A model generated the notes under the pieces. The model searched no databases and had not been told where the DNA came from. It saw only the letters and a program-made list of their open reading frames with translations. A DNA stretch of 20,732 nucleotides, taken from Bacillota bacterium (lineage in GTDB: Bacteria > Bacillota > Clostridia > Christensenellales > Aristaeellaceae). Where the stretch lies: positions 1-20,732 of the forward strand of contig JAEZRP010000042.1 of assembly GCA_023444095.1 (NCBI GenBank). The letters are read 5' to 3'. The position numbers and the translations under genes are program-made. Positions 15,218-20,732 of the stretch are shown here, one piece after another (the first letter of the stretch is position 1; the number at the start of each line of letters is the position of its first letter).

Positions 15218-15979
15218 ATGATAAAACCCAGGTTCCGAATGGACAAAAACCGTGTTCCGATCCTGAAAGGAAGTGAGATCGACGAATGGGGCGAGTCTTT
15301 TGTCCGGGACTTCTGTCCAGACGCCCTGTATGAACCGACGCCACTTGACGTCGACCGATTTGTGTGCGAATATCTTGGGCTGACACAGGATTTCGCTTGG
15401 TTGTCCAATGATGGAAGGTATCTCGGTATGACCGTGTTCAATGATACCGGGCGCGTCATCGTCTACGACCCTGAGCGCGATGCGGCAGATTATCTCACAG
15501 CAAAGGCAGGGACGGTCATCATAGACAACGCCCTACTTGAGAAGAGCAAAGAAAACCGGTACCGCTTTACGATGGGACATGAAGGCGGTCACGCGATATT
15601 TCATACTGAGCACTTCGCCTATGACCCGAATCAGCTGTGCATCTTCGATGACCCGCCTGAACCAATGGTTCAATGCAGAGCGGACAGTACATCCACGCTT
15701 CGACGAAAAAGCATAAACCATTGGACACCTAAAGATCGTATGGAATGGCAGGCGAACAAAATGGCATCCGCCCTGCTCATGCCGAGGTCTATGGTATACA
15801 AGCTGTTTCGAGCTTTACCGTCGACAGAAGATGGACTCGGTTTCACAGCAATGGCGATCCTGTCGGTCGCGGACGCTTTCCAAGTATCAAACGAAGCAGC
15901 GCAATACAGGCTGCTAGATTTTGGACTAATTAATAATCGAACCAACGTGCAAGCAATACTAGATTTCGCCGATTGCTGA
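15218..15979 (+). CDS. ImmA/IrrE-family metallopeptidase (anti-repressor protease)
   Basis: The 253-residue product has the zinc-peptidase motif GHEGGHAIFH (His121, Glu122, His125) and the downstream third-ligand region EWQANKMASALLMPRSMV (Glu176), followed by a helical region with SVADAFQVSNEAAQYRL. The N-terminal part contains TPLDVDRFVCEYLGL, as in IrrE-like proteins. ImmA-type enzymes cut their partner repressor after a stress or recombination signal. A four-cysteine or histidine insert is not obvious, though CRADSTSTLRRKS sits between the two zinc motifs. It forms an operon with the XRE repressor and is followed by a clear terminator, so this two-gene switch is transcribed separately from the early genes. 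Confidence 0.9.
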   Translation: MIKPRFRMDKNRVPILKGSEIDEWGESFVRDFCPDALYEPTPLDVDRFVCEYLGLTQDFAWLSNDGRYLGMTVFNDTGRVIVYDPERDAADYLTAKAGTVIIDNALLEKSKENRYRFTMGHEGGHAIFHTEHFAYDPNQLCIFDDPPEPMVQCRADSTSTLRRKSINHWTPKDRMEWQANKMASALLMPRSMVYKLFRALPSTEDGLGFTAMAILSVADAFQVSNEAAQYRLLDFGLINNRTNVQAILDFADC

Positions 15980-15998
15980 TGCGCGCGAACCTCGTTTT

Positions 15999-16024
15999 GC
16001 GGGGACATTCCCCGCCTTTTATTT
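15999..16024 (+). terminator. Rho-independent terminator after ImmA gene
   Basis: GCGGGG-ACATT-CCCCGC stem-loop (15999-16015) followed by CTTTTATTT, 20 bases after the stop codon. It separates the repressor-ImmA unit from the early genes. Confidence 0.75.
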
Positions 16025-16031
16025 CTCCTTA

Positions 16032-16061
16032 ATGTAAGCTATTGAGCTGACACGCGCACGA
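16032..16061 (+). promoter_or_regulatory. 30-bp repeated element, copy 2 (likely operator of early genes)
   Basis: Matches the element at 14707-14736 in 25 of 30 positions, including an identical 12-mer ACACGCGCACGA. The inverted repeat is GTAAGC-N6-GCTGAC with one mismatch. It lies 50 bases before the first early gene. No good -35/-10 pair is seen directly upstream, so the early promoter may be weak, need an activator, or be masked by the preceding terminator. Confidence 0.55.
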
Positions 16062-16110
16062 GACAAGAAAGGAGATGGTTGTCTGATTACACCGCTATGG
16101 GAGGTAAGCG

Positions 16111-16320
16111 ATGCTCGAAATCCGAGACTGCATCGGGCGTTTGGCCTGTGTGTTTGATGCAAAAACCGGGTTGCTCGAACAGGCACACAAGGGATGCAAG
16201 ACTCGAACTATCTTGCATCCCGGCGGTACGTTCACGATCGAACGTGAAGGTATCGTAACCGTAATCATGAGGACTGATGCCTCCGCCGTCAAGGTTACCA
16301 GTAAAAGAATGACGGCATAA
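16111..16320 (+). CDS. Small early protein of unknown function
   Basis: A 69-residue protein with ribosome binding site GGGAGGT 6 bases before ATG. It begins MLEIRDCIGRLACVFDAKTG, has a Thr/Gly-rich centre (ILHPGGTFTIEREGIVTVI) and ends in a basic tail. It looks like a small all-beta protein with no membrane segment or cofactor motif. It is the first gene after the copy-2 operator and the terminator, so it is probably expressed early. I do not recognise a family; short proteins like this precede the sigma-like gene in related phage-type elements. Confidence 0.65.
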   Translation: MLEIRDCIGRLACVFDAKTGLLEQAHKGCKTRTILHPGGTFTIEREGIVTVIMRTDASAVKVTSKRMTA

Positions 16321-16352
16321 CTCAATACCAGCCAAGATCCGCAGAGCTGCTC

Positions 16353-16411
16353 GACGGCCAGGATTAGTGCTCTCCTACGGGAGAGGACTATCCCGGCCGT
16401 CTTTCTGTCTC
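16353..16411 (+). promoter_or_regulatory. Long hairpin with UACG tetraloop: attenuator or terminator
   Basis: GACGGCC (16353-16359) pairs with GGCCGTC (16395-16401), and the arm continues through an A-C mismatch, GGAT, a bulge, AGT, a G-G mismatch and CTCTCC/GGAGAG to a C(TACG)G loop, one of the very stable UNCG-type tetraloops. TTTCTGTCTC follows. It lies between the small early protein and the sigma-like gene. The T tract is short, so partial termination or RNA stabilisation are both possible. Confidence 0.55.
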
Positions 16412-16423
16412 TGATGGATTTGA

Positions 16424-16472
16424 TCGGCTCCTGCGGATTCAAGGCACTTGGCCTGAAGACGAAAGGAGCCGA
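16424..16472 (+). promoter_or_regulatory. Stem that hides the ribosome binding site of the sigma-like gene
   Basis: TCGGCTCCT (16424-16432) is the perfect complement of AGGAGCCGA (16464-16472). The 3' arm contains the Shine-Dalgarno AGGAG (16464-16468) for the ATG at 16476. A second small hairpin (TTCA.GGC / GCCTGAA) fills the loop. As drawn, translation of the next gene would need the stem to open. Confidence 0.55.
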
Positions 16473-16475
16473 CTA

Positions 16476-17033
16476 ATGAAAATCAAAAAGACCCCTCAGA
16501 ACAAGCGCATTGCTTACTCCTACCCCAGTGTAACCGGCGAAGTCTTTACTGTATATCCCGACAGAGATGGCATTACCGAAGCCTACATTAAGCGTCTCCA
16601 CGCTATGGACGACGCAGAAGTTTATCAGAACATCAAGCAGGCTCATCGTTACATGAGTCCGGAAGAGAAAGCAGAGATGACCCGCTGGCGCAAGGAACAC
16701 CCCGGTGAACCGGAGCCTACTTCGTGGCAGCTGTGGAACGCACCACTGGATTCCGTTTGCGGCAGCGAGGACGATGCTCCGGACAAGAACCACCTTGCGC
16801 TGCGTGCTTGGGAGCTCGCTCAGAAAGGTGATGTTTCCCCGCGCGCCGAGGGCGTGCGGGATTTCGTCGCCACCCTCTCCGAGTACCAACGGACGCTTTA
16901 TCGGCTTTATTTCATAGAAGGAAAAAAGCAATCAGAGATTGCGGATGAGCTGCATAAAGGCCGTCCTGCCATCAGCCGGGCATTAGATCGCCTGTGTGAA
17001 ACCATCAAGAAAAACTGCGCCGGAAAATCTTGA
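16476..17033 (+). CDS. Sigma-region-4-like early regulator
   Basis: The 185-residue protein ends with a sigma-70 region 4 type helix-turn-helix (about 127-182): VRDFVATLSEYQRTLYRLYFIEG, then KKQSEIADELHKGRPAISRALDRLCETIKK. The front two-thirds is polar and highly charged, with no recognisable region 2, so it is not a full sigma factor. Proteins of this shape are found in Firmicute phages and integrative elements and may act as late-gene activators or alternate sigma-like regulators. It follows the small early protein, and its ribosome binding site lies in a 9-bp RNA stem, suggesting its synthesis is held back. The distal replication genes lie in the same direction with only small gaps. Confidence 0.78.
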   Translation: MKIKKTPQNKRIAYSYPSVTGEVFTVYPDRDGITEAYIKRLHAMDDAEVYQNIKQAHRYMSPEEKAEMTRWRKEHPGEPEPTSWQLWNAPLDSVCGSEDDAPDKNHLALRAWELAQKGDVSPRAEGVRDFVATLSEYQRTLYRLYFIEGKKQSEIADELHKGRPAISRALDRLCETIKKNCAGKS

Positions 17034-17110
17034 GCGATGTAAATCCCATCCCATAATTCTTTGACTGGGACATGAGAGGGACAAACCCTCCGGAAAGGCA
17101 GGTGGTTAAT

Positions 17111-17317
17111 ATGACCCTCAAACATCGGGTCTGCATCAACGTGACCGACGCGGACGGCAACCGGGAGCGGGTGCTAAAGGGCGGTTCTTTGTCGCTGCCC
17201 AGAAAGCTCCTGCGTTGGCTGTTGGGTGAGCAGATAGAGCTTCTGGTGCTCACGCCCGGCCAGTCGGTGACTTCGGTGGAGATTCGAGAGGTTACGGGAG
17301 GAGGTGCGGACACGTGA
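17111..17317 (+). CDS. Small early protein of unknown function
   Basis: I chose ATG 17111 (68 residues; MTLKHRVCINVTDADG) because AGGTGG is 5 bases upstream; an in-frame ATG at 17072 has no comparable site. The protein is compact, with a beta pattern (HRVCINVTDADGN, ERVLKGGSLSLP), a helix (RKLLRWLLGEQ) and a final strand (IELLVLTPGQSVTSVEIREV). Its end overlaps the next start (GTGA), so the two are translationally coupled. No catalytic or binding motif is seen; family not recognised beyond its regular position before the DUF2800 gene in similar elements. Confidence 0.65.
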   Translation: MTLKHRVCINVTDADGNRERVLKGGSLSLPRKLLRWLLGEQIELLVLTPGQSVTSVEIREVTGGGADT

Positions 17318-17628
17318 GCAGGATGAGCGAACTGGACGCCTGCATTGGCGAACTGCGAACGGCGGCGAATTCCCTGTACTCGGTGGCCGATACGCTGGAG
17401 CGCCTCTTCTCCAGCCCGGAAGAAATAGAAGCCCTCGCTCCGGTGACCAAGGAGCAAGTGCGCGCCGTTCTCTCCCAGAAGAGCACAGCGGGACACAGCG
17501 CGGCGGTCAGAGCGCTGCTGAAGGATTTTGGCGCGACACAGCTGTCCGACGTAGATCCCGGCAGATACGCCGACCTGATTCAGGCGGCGACAGCAATCGG
17601 CACGGCGGAGGTGCGGCAGGATGGGTAG
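17314..17628 (+). CDS. Small helical early protein upstream of DUF2800 gene
   Basis: A 104-residue acidic, mostly helical protein starting with GTG at 17314, which overlaps the previous stop codon; GGAGGAGGT lies about 8 bases upstream. The N-terminal half is a long helix (LDACIGELRTAANSLYSVADTLERLF). The C-terminal half has KEQVRAVLSQKS, AAVRALLKDFGATQLSDVDPGRYADLIQAA, a pattern common at the end of small phage replication-module proteins and sometimes of ssDNA-associated proteins. It overlaps the DUF2800 start by 8 bases, so it is part of the same coupled block. Function unknown. Confidence 0.7.
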   Translation: MSRMSELDACIGELRTAANSLYSVADTLERLFSSPEEIEALAPVTKEQVRAVLSQKSTAGHSAAVRALLKDFGATQLSDVDPGRYADLIQAATAIGTAEVRQDG

Positions 17629-18742
17629 TCACGCGCTTCTGTCCGCCTCCTCCAGCAAGCGCTGGATCGAGTGCCCGCCGTCAGCGCGGATGTGCGAACA
17701 GTACGAGGATAAGGGCAGTGATTACGCCGCCGAGGGCACCGAAGCGCACGCCCTGTGCGAGTATCTGCTCAAAACCGCGCTGGGCATGCAAGCGAGCGAC
17801 CCGCGCCCAGCACTCAGCCACTACACCGAGGAAATGCACGAGTGCGCCGAAAGCTATGTGGCTTATGCGCTGGAGATCATCGCCGATATCCGCAAGACCT
17901 GTAAAGACCCACAGATACTCATCGAACAGAAACTGGACTTCAACGAATTTGTTCCAGGTGGGTATGGCACGGGCGACCTGATCATCGTGGGCGACGGCAC
18001 GCTGTATGTGTGTGACTACAAGCATGGCACCGGCGTTCTCGTGGAAGCGGACGGCAACCCCCAGCTTCGGCTCTATGGCCTCGGGTCTTTGCTTCTCTTC
18101 GACGGCATCTACGACATCCAGACCGTCAGTATGACAATCTTCCAGCCCCGGCGCGCATACGTCGCCACCGAGGTGCTCTCAAAAGACGATCTGTACCACT
18201 GGGCGAACGAAGTCCTTAAACCAGCGGCGGATCGAGCTTTCAAAGGCGAGGGCGAACTGAACTGCGGCGAGTGGTGCCGCTTCTGCAAGGCGAAAGCCGA
18301 GTGCCGGAAACGCGCCGAGCACAACATGGAGCTCGCCCGATACGACTTCGTACTCCCTCCATATCTGGAGGATGATGAGATCGCAGCCATTCTTGACAAA
18401 CTGGACGATCTGCTGGCATGGGCAAGCGACATCAAAGAGTACGCGCTGCAGGCTGCGCTCAGCGGCACGCGCTTCGACGGATGGAAGCTGGTCGAAGGCC
18501 GCGCAAACCGCCGCTACACCGATGAACAGGCCATCGCGGATGCCGTGACCGCCGCCGGTCTTGATCCCTTCGAACATAAACTGCTGGGTCTCACGGCAAT
18601 GGAAAAGCTGCTCGGCAAGAAGCGGTTCGGTGAAATGCTGGGCTCCTACGTGGAGCGCCCGCAGGGTAAGCCGACGCTCGTTCCCGAGTCCGACAACCGT
18701 CCGGAAATCAACAACGCGAAGACTGACTTCGCTGACGAATGA
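17621..18742 (+). CDS. DUF2800 protein, Cas4/RecB-like PD-(D/E)XK nuclease family
   Basis: The 373-residue protein starts MGSHALLSASSSKRWIECPPSA, typical of DUF2800. The nuclease core is YGTGDLIIVGDGTLYVCDYKHGTG, with Asp119, Asp132 and Lys134 as the expected metal and catalytic residues, followed by QLRLYGLGSL (the QxxxY-like helix). Four cysteines (215, 219, 222 and 228) in the pattern C-x3-C-x2-C-x5-C suggest an iron-sulphur or zinc cluster, as in Cas4 and AddB. Such proteins act in phage DNA replication or recombination, probably as exonucleases, and are regularly followed by the DUF2815 protein and a family A polymerase, as here. The start overlaps the previous gene by 8 bases. Confidence 0.9.
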   Translation: MGSHALLSASSSKRWIECPPSARMCEQYEDKGSDYAAEGTEAHALCEYLLKTALGMQASDPRPALSHYTEEMHECAESYVAYALEIIADIRKTCKDPQILIEQKLDFNEFVPGGYGTGDLIIVGDGTLYVCDYKHGTGVLVEADGNPQLRLYGLGSLLLFDGIYDIQTVSMTIFQPRRAYVATEVLSKDDLYHWANEVLKPAADRAFKGEGELNCGEWCRFCKAKAECRKRAEHNMELARYDFVLPPYLEDDEIAAILDKLDDLLAWASDIKEYALQAALSGTRFDGWKLVEGRANRRYTDEQAIADAVTAAGLDPFEHKLLGLTAMEKLLGKKRFGEMLGSYVERPQGKPTLVPESDNRPEINNAKTDFADE

Positions 18743-18759
18743 AAGTGAGGAACACATCC

Positions 18760-19332
18760 ATGGCAAATACGCAGAAAGCAACCAATCCCATGAAGGTCAT
18801 CACCGGCAAAGACACCCGCTGGAGCTACGTCAACGCCTGGGAAGCGAAAAGCATCAACGGAGGCACGCCGAAGTACTCCGTTTCCCTGATCATCCCCAAG
18901 ACCGATACGGTCACCATCAACAAGATTCACGCGGCGATTGAGGCGGCTTACCATGATGGGGAAAGCAAGCTCAAGGGCAACGGCAAGTCTGTACCCCCGA
19001 TGTCTGCCCTCAAGAATCCGCTGCGCGACGGCGATGTGGAGCGCCCCGACGATCCTGCCTACATGGGCGCTTACTTCATTAATGCCAACTCCGCGACCGC
19101 GCCAGGCATCGTGGACGCCGACCGCAACCCCATCCTGTCCCGCTCCGAGGTGTACTCCGGTGTGTATGGCCGCGCCAGTATCACGCTGTACGCATTCAAC
19201 TCGAACGGCAACAAGGGCATCGCTTGCGGACTCAACAACCTCCAGAAGTTCCGTGACGGTGAGCCCCTCGGCGGTCGCGCCAGCGCTGAGTCCGACTTCG
19301 CGGACGAAGGCGACGACGATTTCCTGCGGTAA
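18760..19332 (+). CDS. DUF2815 (Enc34-type) single-stranded DNA-binding protein
   Basis: I chose ATG 18760 (MANTQKATNPMKVITGKDTRWSY), with GTGAGGA about 9 bases upstream; an ATG at 18739 overlapping the DUF2800 stop would add seven residues. The 190-residue protein has the family pattern: TRWSYVNAWEAKSINGG, PKYSVSLIIPK, PLRDGD..RPDDPAYMGAYFINANS, SEVYSGVYGRASITLYAFN and GIACGLNNLQKF, ending in a very acidic tail (DFADEGDDDFL). An acidic C-terminal tail is a hallmark of phage ssDNA-binding proteins and usually recruits replication partners. Placed between a nuclease-like protein and a DNA polymerase, it should coat single strands during element replication. Confidence 0.9.
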   Translation: MANTQKATNPMKVITGKDTRWSYVNAWEAKSINGGTPKYSVSLIIPKTDTVTINKIHAAIEAAYHDGESKLKGNGKSVPPMSALKNPLRDGDVERPDDPAYMGAYFINANSATAPGIVDADRNPILSRSEVYSGVYGRASITLYAFNSNGNKGIACGLNNLQKFRDGEPLGGRASAESDFADEGDDDFLR

Positions 19333-19346
19333 GACAAAACGGCTGG

Positions 19347-19369
19347 GGCGGTGGAGCGACTTCACCGCC
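19347..19369 (+). other. Intergenic hairpin before the polymerase gene
   Basis: GGCGGTG and CACCGCC form a 7-bp stem with a 9-base loop in the 59-base gap between the DUF2815 and polymerase genes. No T tract, so probably not a full terminator; it might influence polymerase expression. Confidence 0.3.
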
Positions 19370-19391
19370 TCTTGCCTTATGGAGTGAAACG

Positions 19392-20732
19392 ATGAAACGT
19401 TTGAGTATTGACGTCGAAACCTTTTCCAGTGCCGATTTAAGTAAGACCGGCGTCTATCGCTACGCGGAAGCATCCGATTTTGCTGTGCTACTCTTCGGCT
19501 ATGCTGTGGACGACGGCGAGGTACGTGTGATCGATCTCGCTCAGGGAGAACAGATACCTCCGGAGATCATCACCGCTCTGACCGAGGAAAATGTCATAAA
19601 ATTCGCCTATAATGCAAACTTCGAGCGCGTCACTTTGTCGCGCTATCTTGGCTACCCCGCCGGCGAGTACCTCGACCCGACACAGTGGCGCTGTTCGATG
19701 GTCTGGTCGGCGTACTTGGGGCTACCGTTATCCCTCGCGGGTGTTGGCGCGGCGCTCAATCTGGACAAGCAGAAACTGACAGAGGGCAAGGAACTCATCC
19801 GATACTTCTGCCAGCCCTGTGCGCCGACCAAGGCAAACGGCGGACGCGAACGGAACCATCCCGCCGACGTACAAGAGAAATGGACGATGTTCAAAGCCTA
19901 CAACGCGCGGGACGTAGAAACGGAGCGAGCCATTCAGGAGCGCCTCAAGCGCTTTCCCGTACCCCAAGCTGTCTGGGAGGAATACTGGTTGGATCAGGAA
20001 ATCAACGACCGGGGCATCCGCGTAGACATGACGCTCGTGCAGAACGCAATCCGTATGGACGAGCAGTCCCACAGCGAACTGTCTGAAAAGATGCGCGCGC
20101 TGACGGCTCTCCAGAACCCGAACAGCGTAGCACAGATGAAAACTTGGCTTGCGGAGAACGGTCTTGAAACCGACTCGCTCGGCAAGAAGCAGGTGGCCGC
20201 GCTTCTTAAAGACGCTCCCGAAGGTCTTGCGGATGTGCTTACGCTCAGACAGCAACTGGCGAAATCCTCGGTGAAAAAGTATCAGGCGATGGCGAACACG
20301 GTCTGTGCCGACAATCGGGTGCGCGGATGCTTCCAGTTTTATGGCGCGAATCGCTCCGGTCGATGGGCGGGCAGAAATGTTCAGTTGCAAAACCTGCCCC
20401 AGAACCACATGGACGATCTGGAGGATGCGAGGGAACTGGTGCGCGCGGGCGCGTATGAGAATTTGAAAGCGCGATACACGTCCGTCCCCGATGTGCTTTC
20501 CGAGCTCATCCGCACGGCGCTCGTACCCTATGAGGGCGGAAAGCTCATCGTCGCCGACTTTTCCGCAATCGAAGCCCGTGTGATCGCGTGGCTGGCTGGA
20601 GAGCAATGGCGGCTTGATGTGTTCCAGAACGGCGGCGATATCTACTGCGCCAGCGCCAGCCAGATGTTCCATGTACCCGTTGAAAAGCATGGCGTGAACG
20701 GGCATCTGCGGCAAAAAGGCAAAATAGCAGAA
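19392..20732 (+). CDS. Phage-type family A DNA polymerase, 5' part (runs off the window)
   Basis: The reading frame is open from ATG 19392 to the last base, giving the first 447 residues; relatives are about 650. The N-terminal 3'-5' exonuclease is intact to the eye: SIDVETFSS (Asp7, Glu9, Exo I), YNANFERVTL (Exo II, with Glu where Asp is more usual) and YNARDVETERA (Exo III). The polymerase domain starts with GCFQFYGANRSGRWAGRNVQLQNLPQ, the T7/phage-type block, and motif A is IVADFSAIEARVIAWLAG with the metal-binding Asp at 389. Motifs B and C lie beyond the edge. It follows the DUF2815 gene in the same operon and should replicate the element's DNA. The FE in Exo II may lower proofreading, though this substitution is seen in relatives. 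Confidence 0.93.
   Translation, partial: MKRLSIDVETFSSADLSKTGVYRYAEASDFAVLLFGYAVDDGEVRVIDLAQGEQIPPEIITALTEENVIKFAYNANFERVTLSRYLGYPAGEYLDPTQWRCSMVWSAYLGLPLSLAGVGAALNLDKQKLTEGKELIRYFCQPCAPTKANGGRERNHPADVQEKWTMFKAYNARDVETERAIQERLKRFPVPQAVWEEYWLDQEINDRGIRVDMTLVQNAIRMDEQSHSELSEKMRALTALQNPNSVAQMKTWLAENGLETDSLGKKQVAALLKDAPEGLADVLTLRQQLAKSSVKKYQAMANTVCADNRVRGCFQFYGANRSGRWAGRNVQLQNLPQNHMDDLEDARELVRAGAYENLKARYTSVPDVLSELIRTALVPYEGGKLIVADFSAIEARVIAWLAGEQWRLDVFQNGGDIYCASASQMFHVPVEKHGVNGHLRQKGKIAE

Noticed and set aside
14685..15386. 233-codon minus-strand frame across the XRE repressor
   Set aside because: It lies opposite a clear helix-turn-helix gene and the divergent promoter region; composition is that of an antisense shadow.
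14835..15979. Toxin-antitoxin pair
   Set aside because: XRE plus HExxH metallopeptidase with the EWQAN..LLMP third-ligand block, placed next to phage replication genes, fits the ImmR-ImmA switch better than a toxin pair.
1..20732. tRNA or rRNA genes
   Set aside because: I saw no cloverleaf-like or ribosomal segments while reading; a covariance search would be needed to exclude them fully.

Overview
The window looks like a chromosomal segment of a Clostridia-class member of the Bacillota, from a genome of medium G+C. The support is Gram-positive-style ribosome binding sites, Sec-exported proteins with a DUF6273-type domain, and a replication gene order (DUF2800, DUF2815, family A DNA polymerase) that I know from Firmicute phages and related elements. 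I cannot name a genus.

Region by region. Bases 1-1180 are a graveyard of broken genes: four 22-bp tandem repeats of the kind found at transposon ends cut a small membrane-protein gene short, and a Y-family (DinB-like) DNA polymerase gene is broken by three frameshifts. At 1213-2226 (minus) is an exported protein of unknown function. After a gene-poor 600 bases comes a plus-strand operon (2835-6373): an exported DUF6273 plus TPR-like protein, an exported polymorphic toxin with a C-terminal LHH (HNH/Endo VII) nuclease, and a SMI1/KNR4-type immunity protein, closed by a strong hairpin.

Bases 6505-7087 (minus) hold the wreck of a large serine recombinase. Next comes a five-gene minus-strand operon (14561 down to 7307) from one near-consensus promoter: a small XRE regulator, a 312-aa methylase-associated protein, a roughly 1340-aa single-chain restriction-modification-like protein (GIY-YIG-like nuclease, SF2 helicase, N6-adenine methylase), a TcmP-type methyltransferase-like protein and its three-cysteine radical-SAM-like partner. 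This is the best candidate for an unusual defence or DNA/RNA-modification system. It sits as cargo between the dead integrase and the lysogeny-type switch.

Divergently, from 14678 on, runs the mobile element's own plus-strand programme: an XRE repressor, an ImmA/IrrE metallopeptidase, a terminator, then early genes (small proteins, a sigma-region-4-like regulator, a DUF2800 nuclease-like protein, a DUF2815 ssDNA-binding-type protein, and a family A DNA polymerase cut by the window edge). A 30-bp element with an inverted repeat occurs at both the repressor promoter and the start of the early operon and is a likely shared operator. The ribosome binding site of the sigma-like gene lies inside a 9-bp stem, suggesting translational control. 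I read the right half as a prophage or related integrative element with a decayed integrase and a cargo restriction/modification operon. The toxin-immunity operon lies outside it or at its border.
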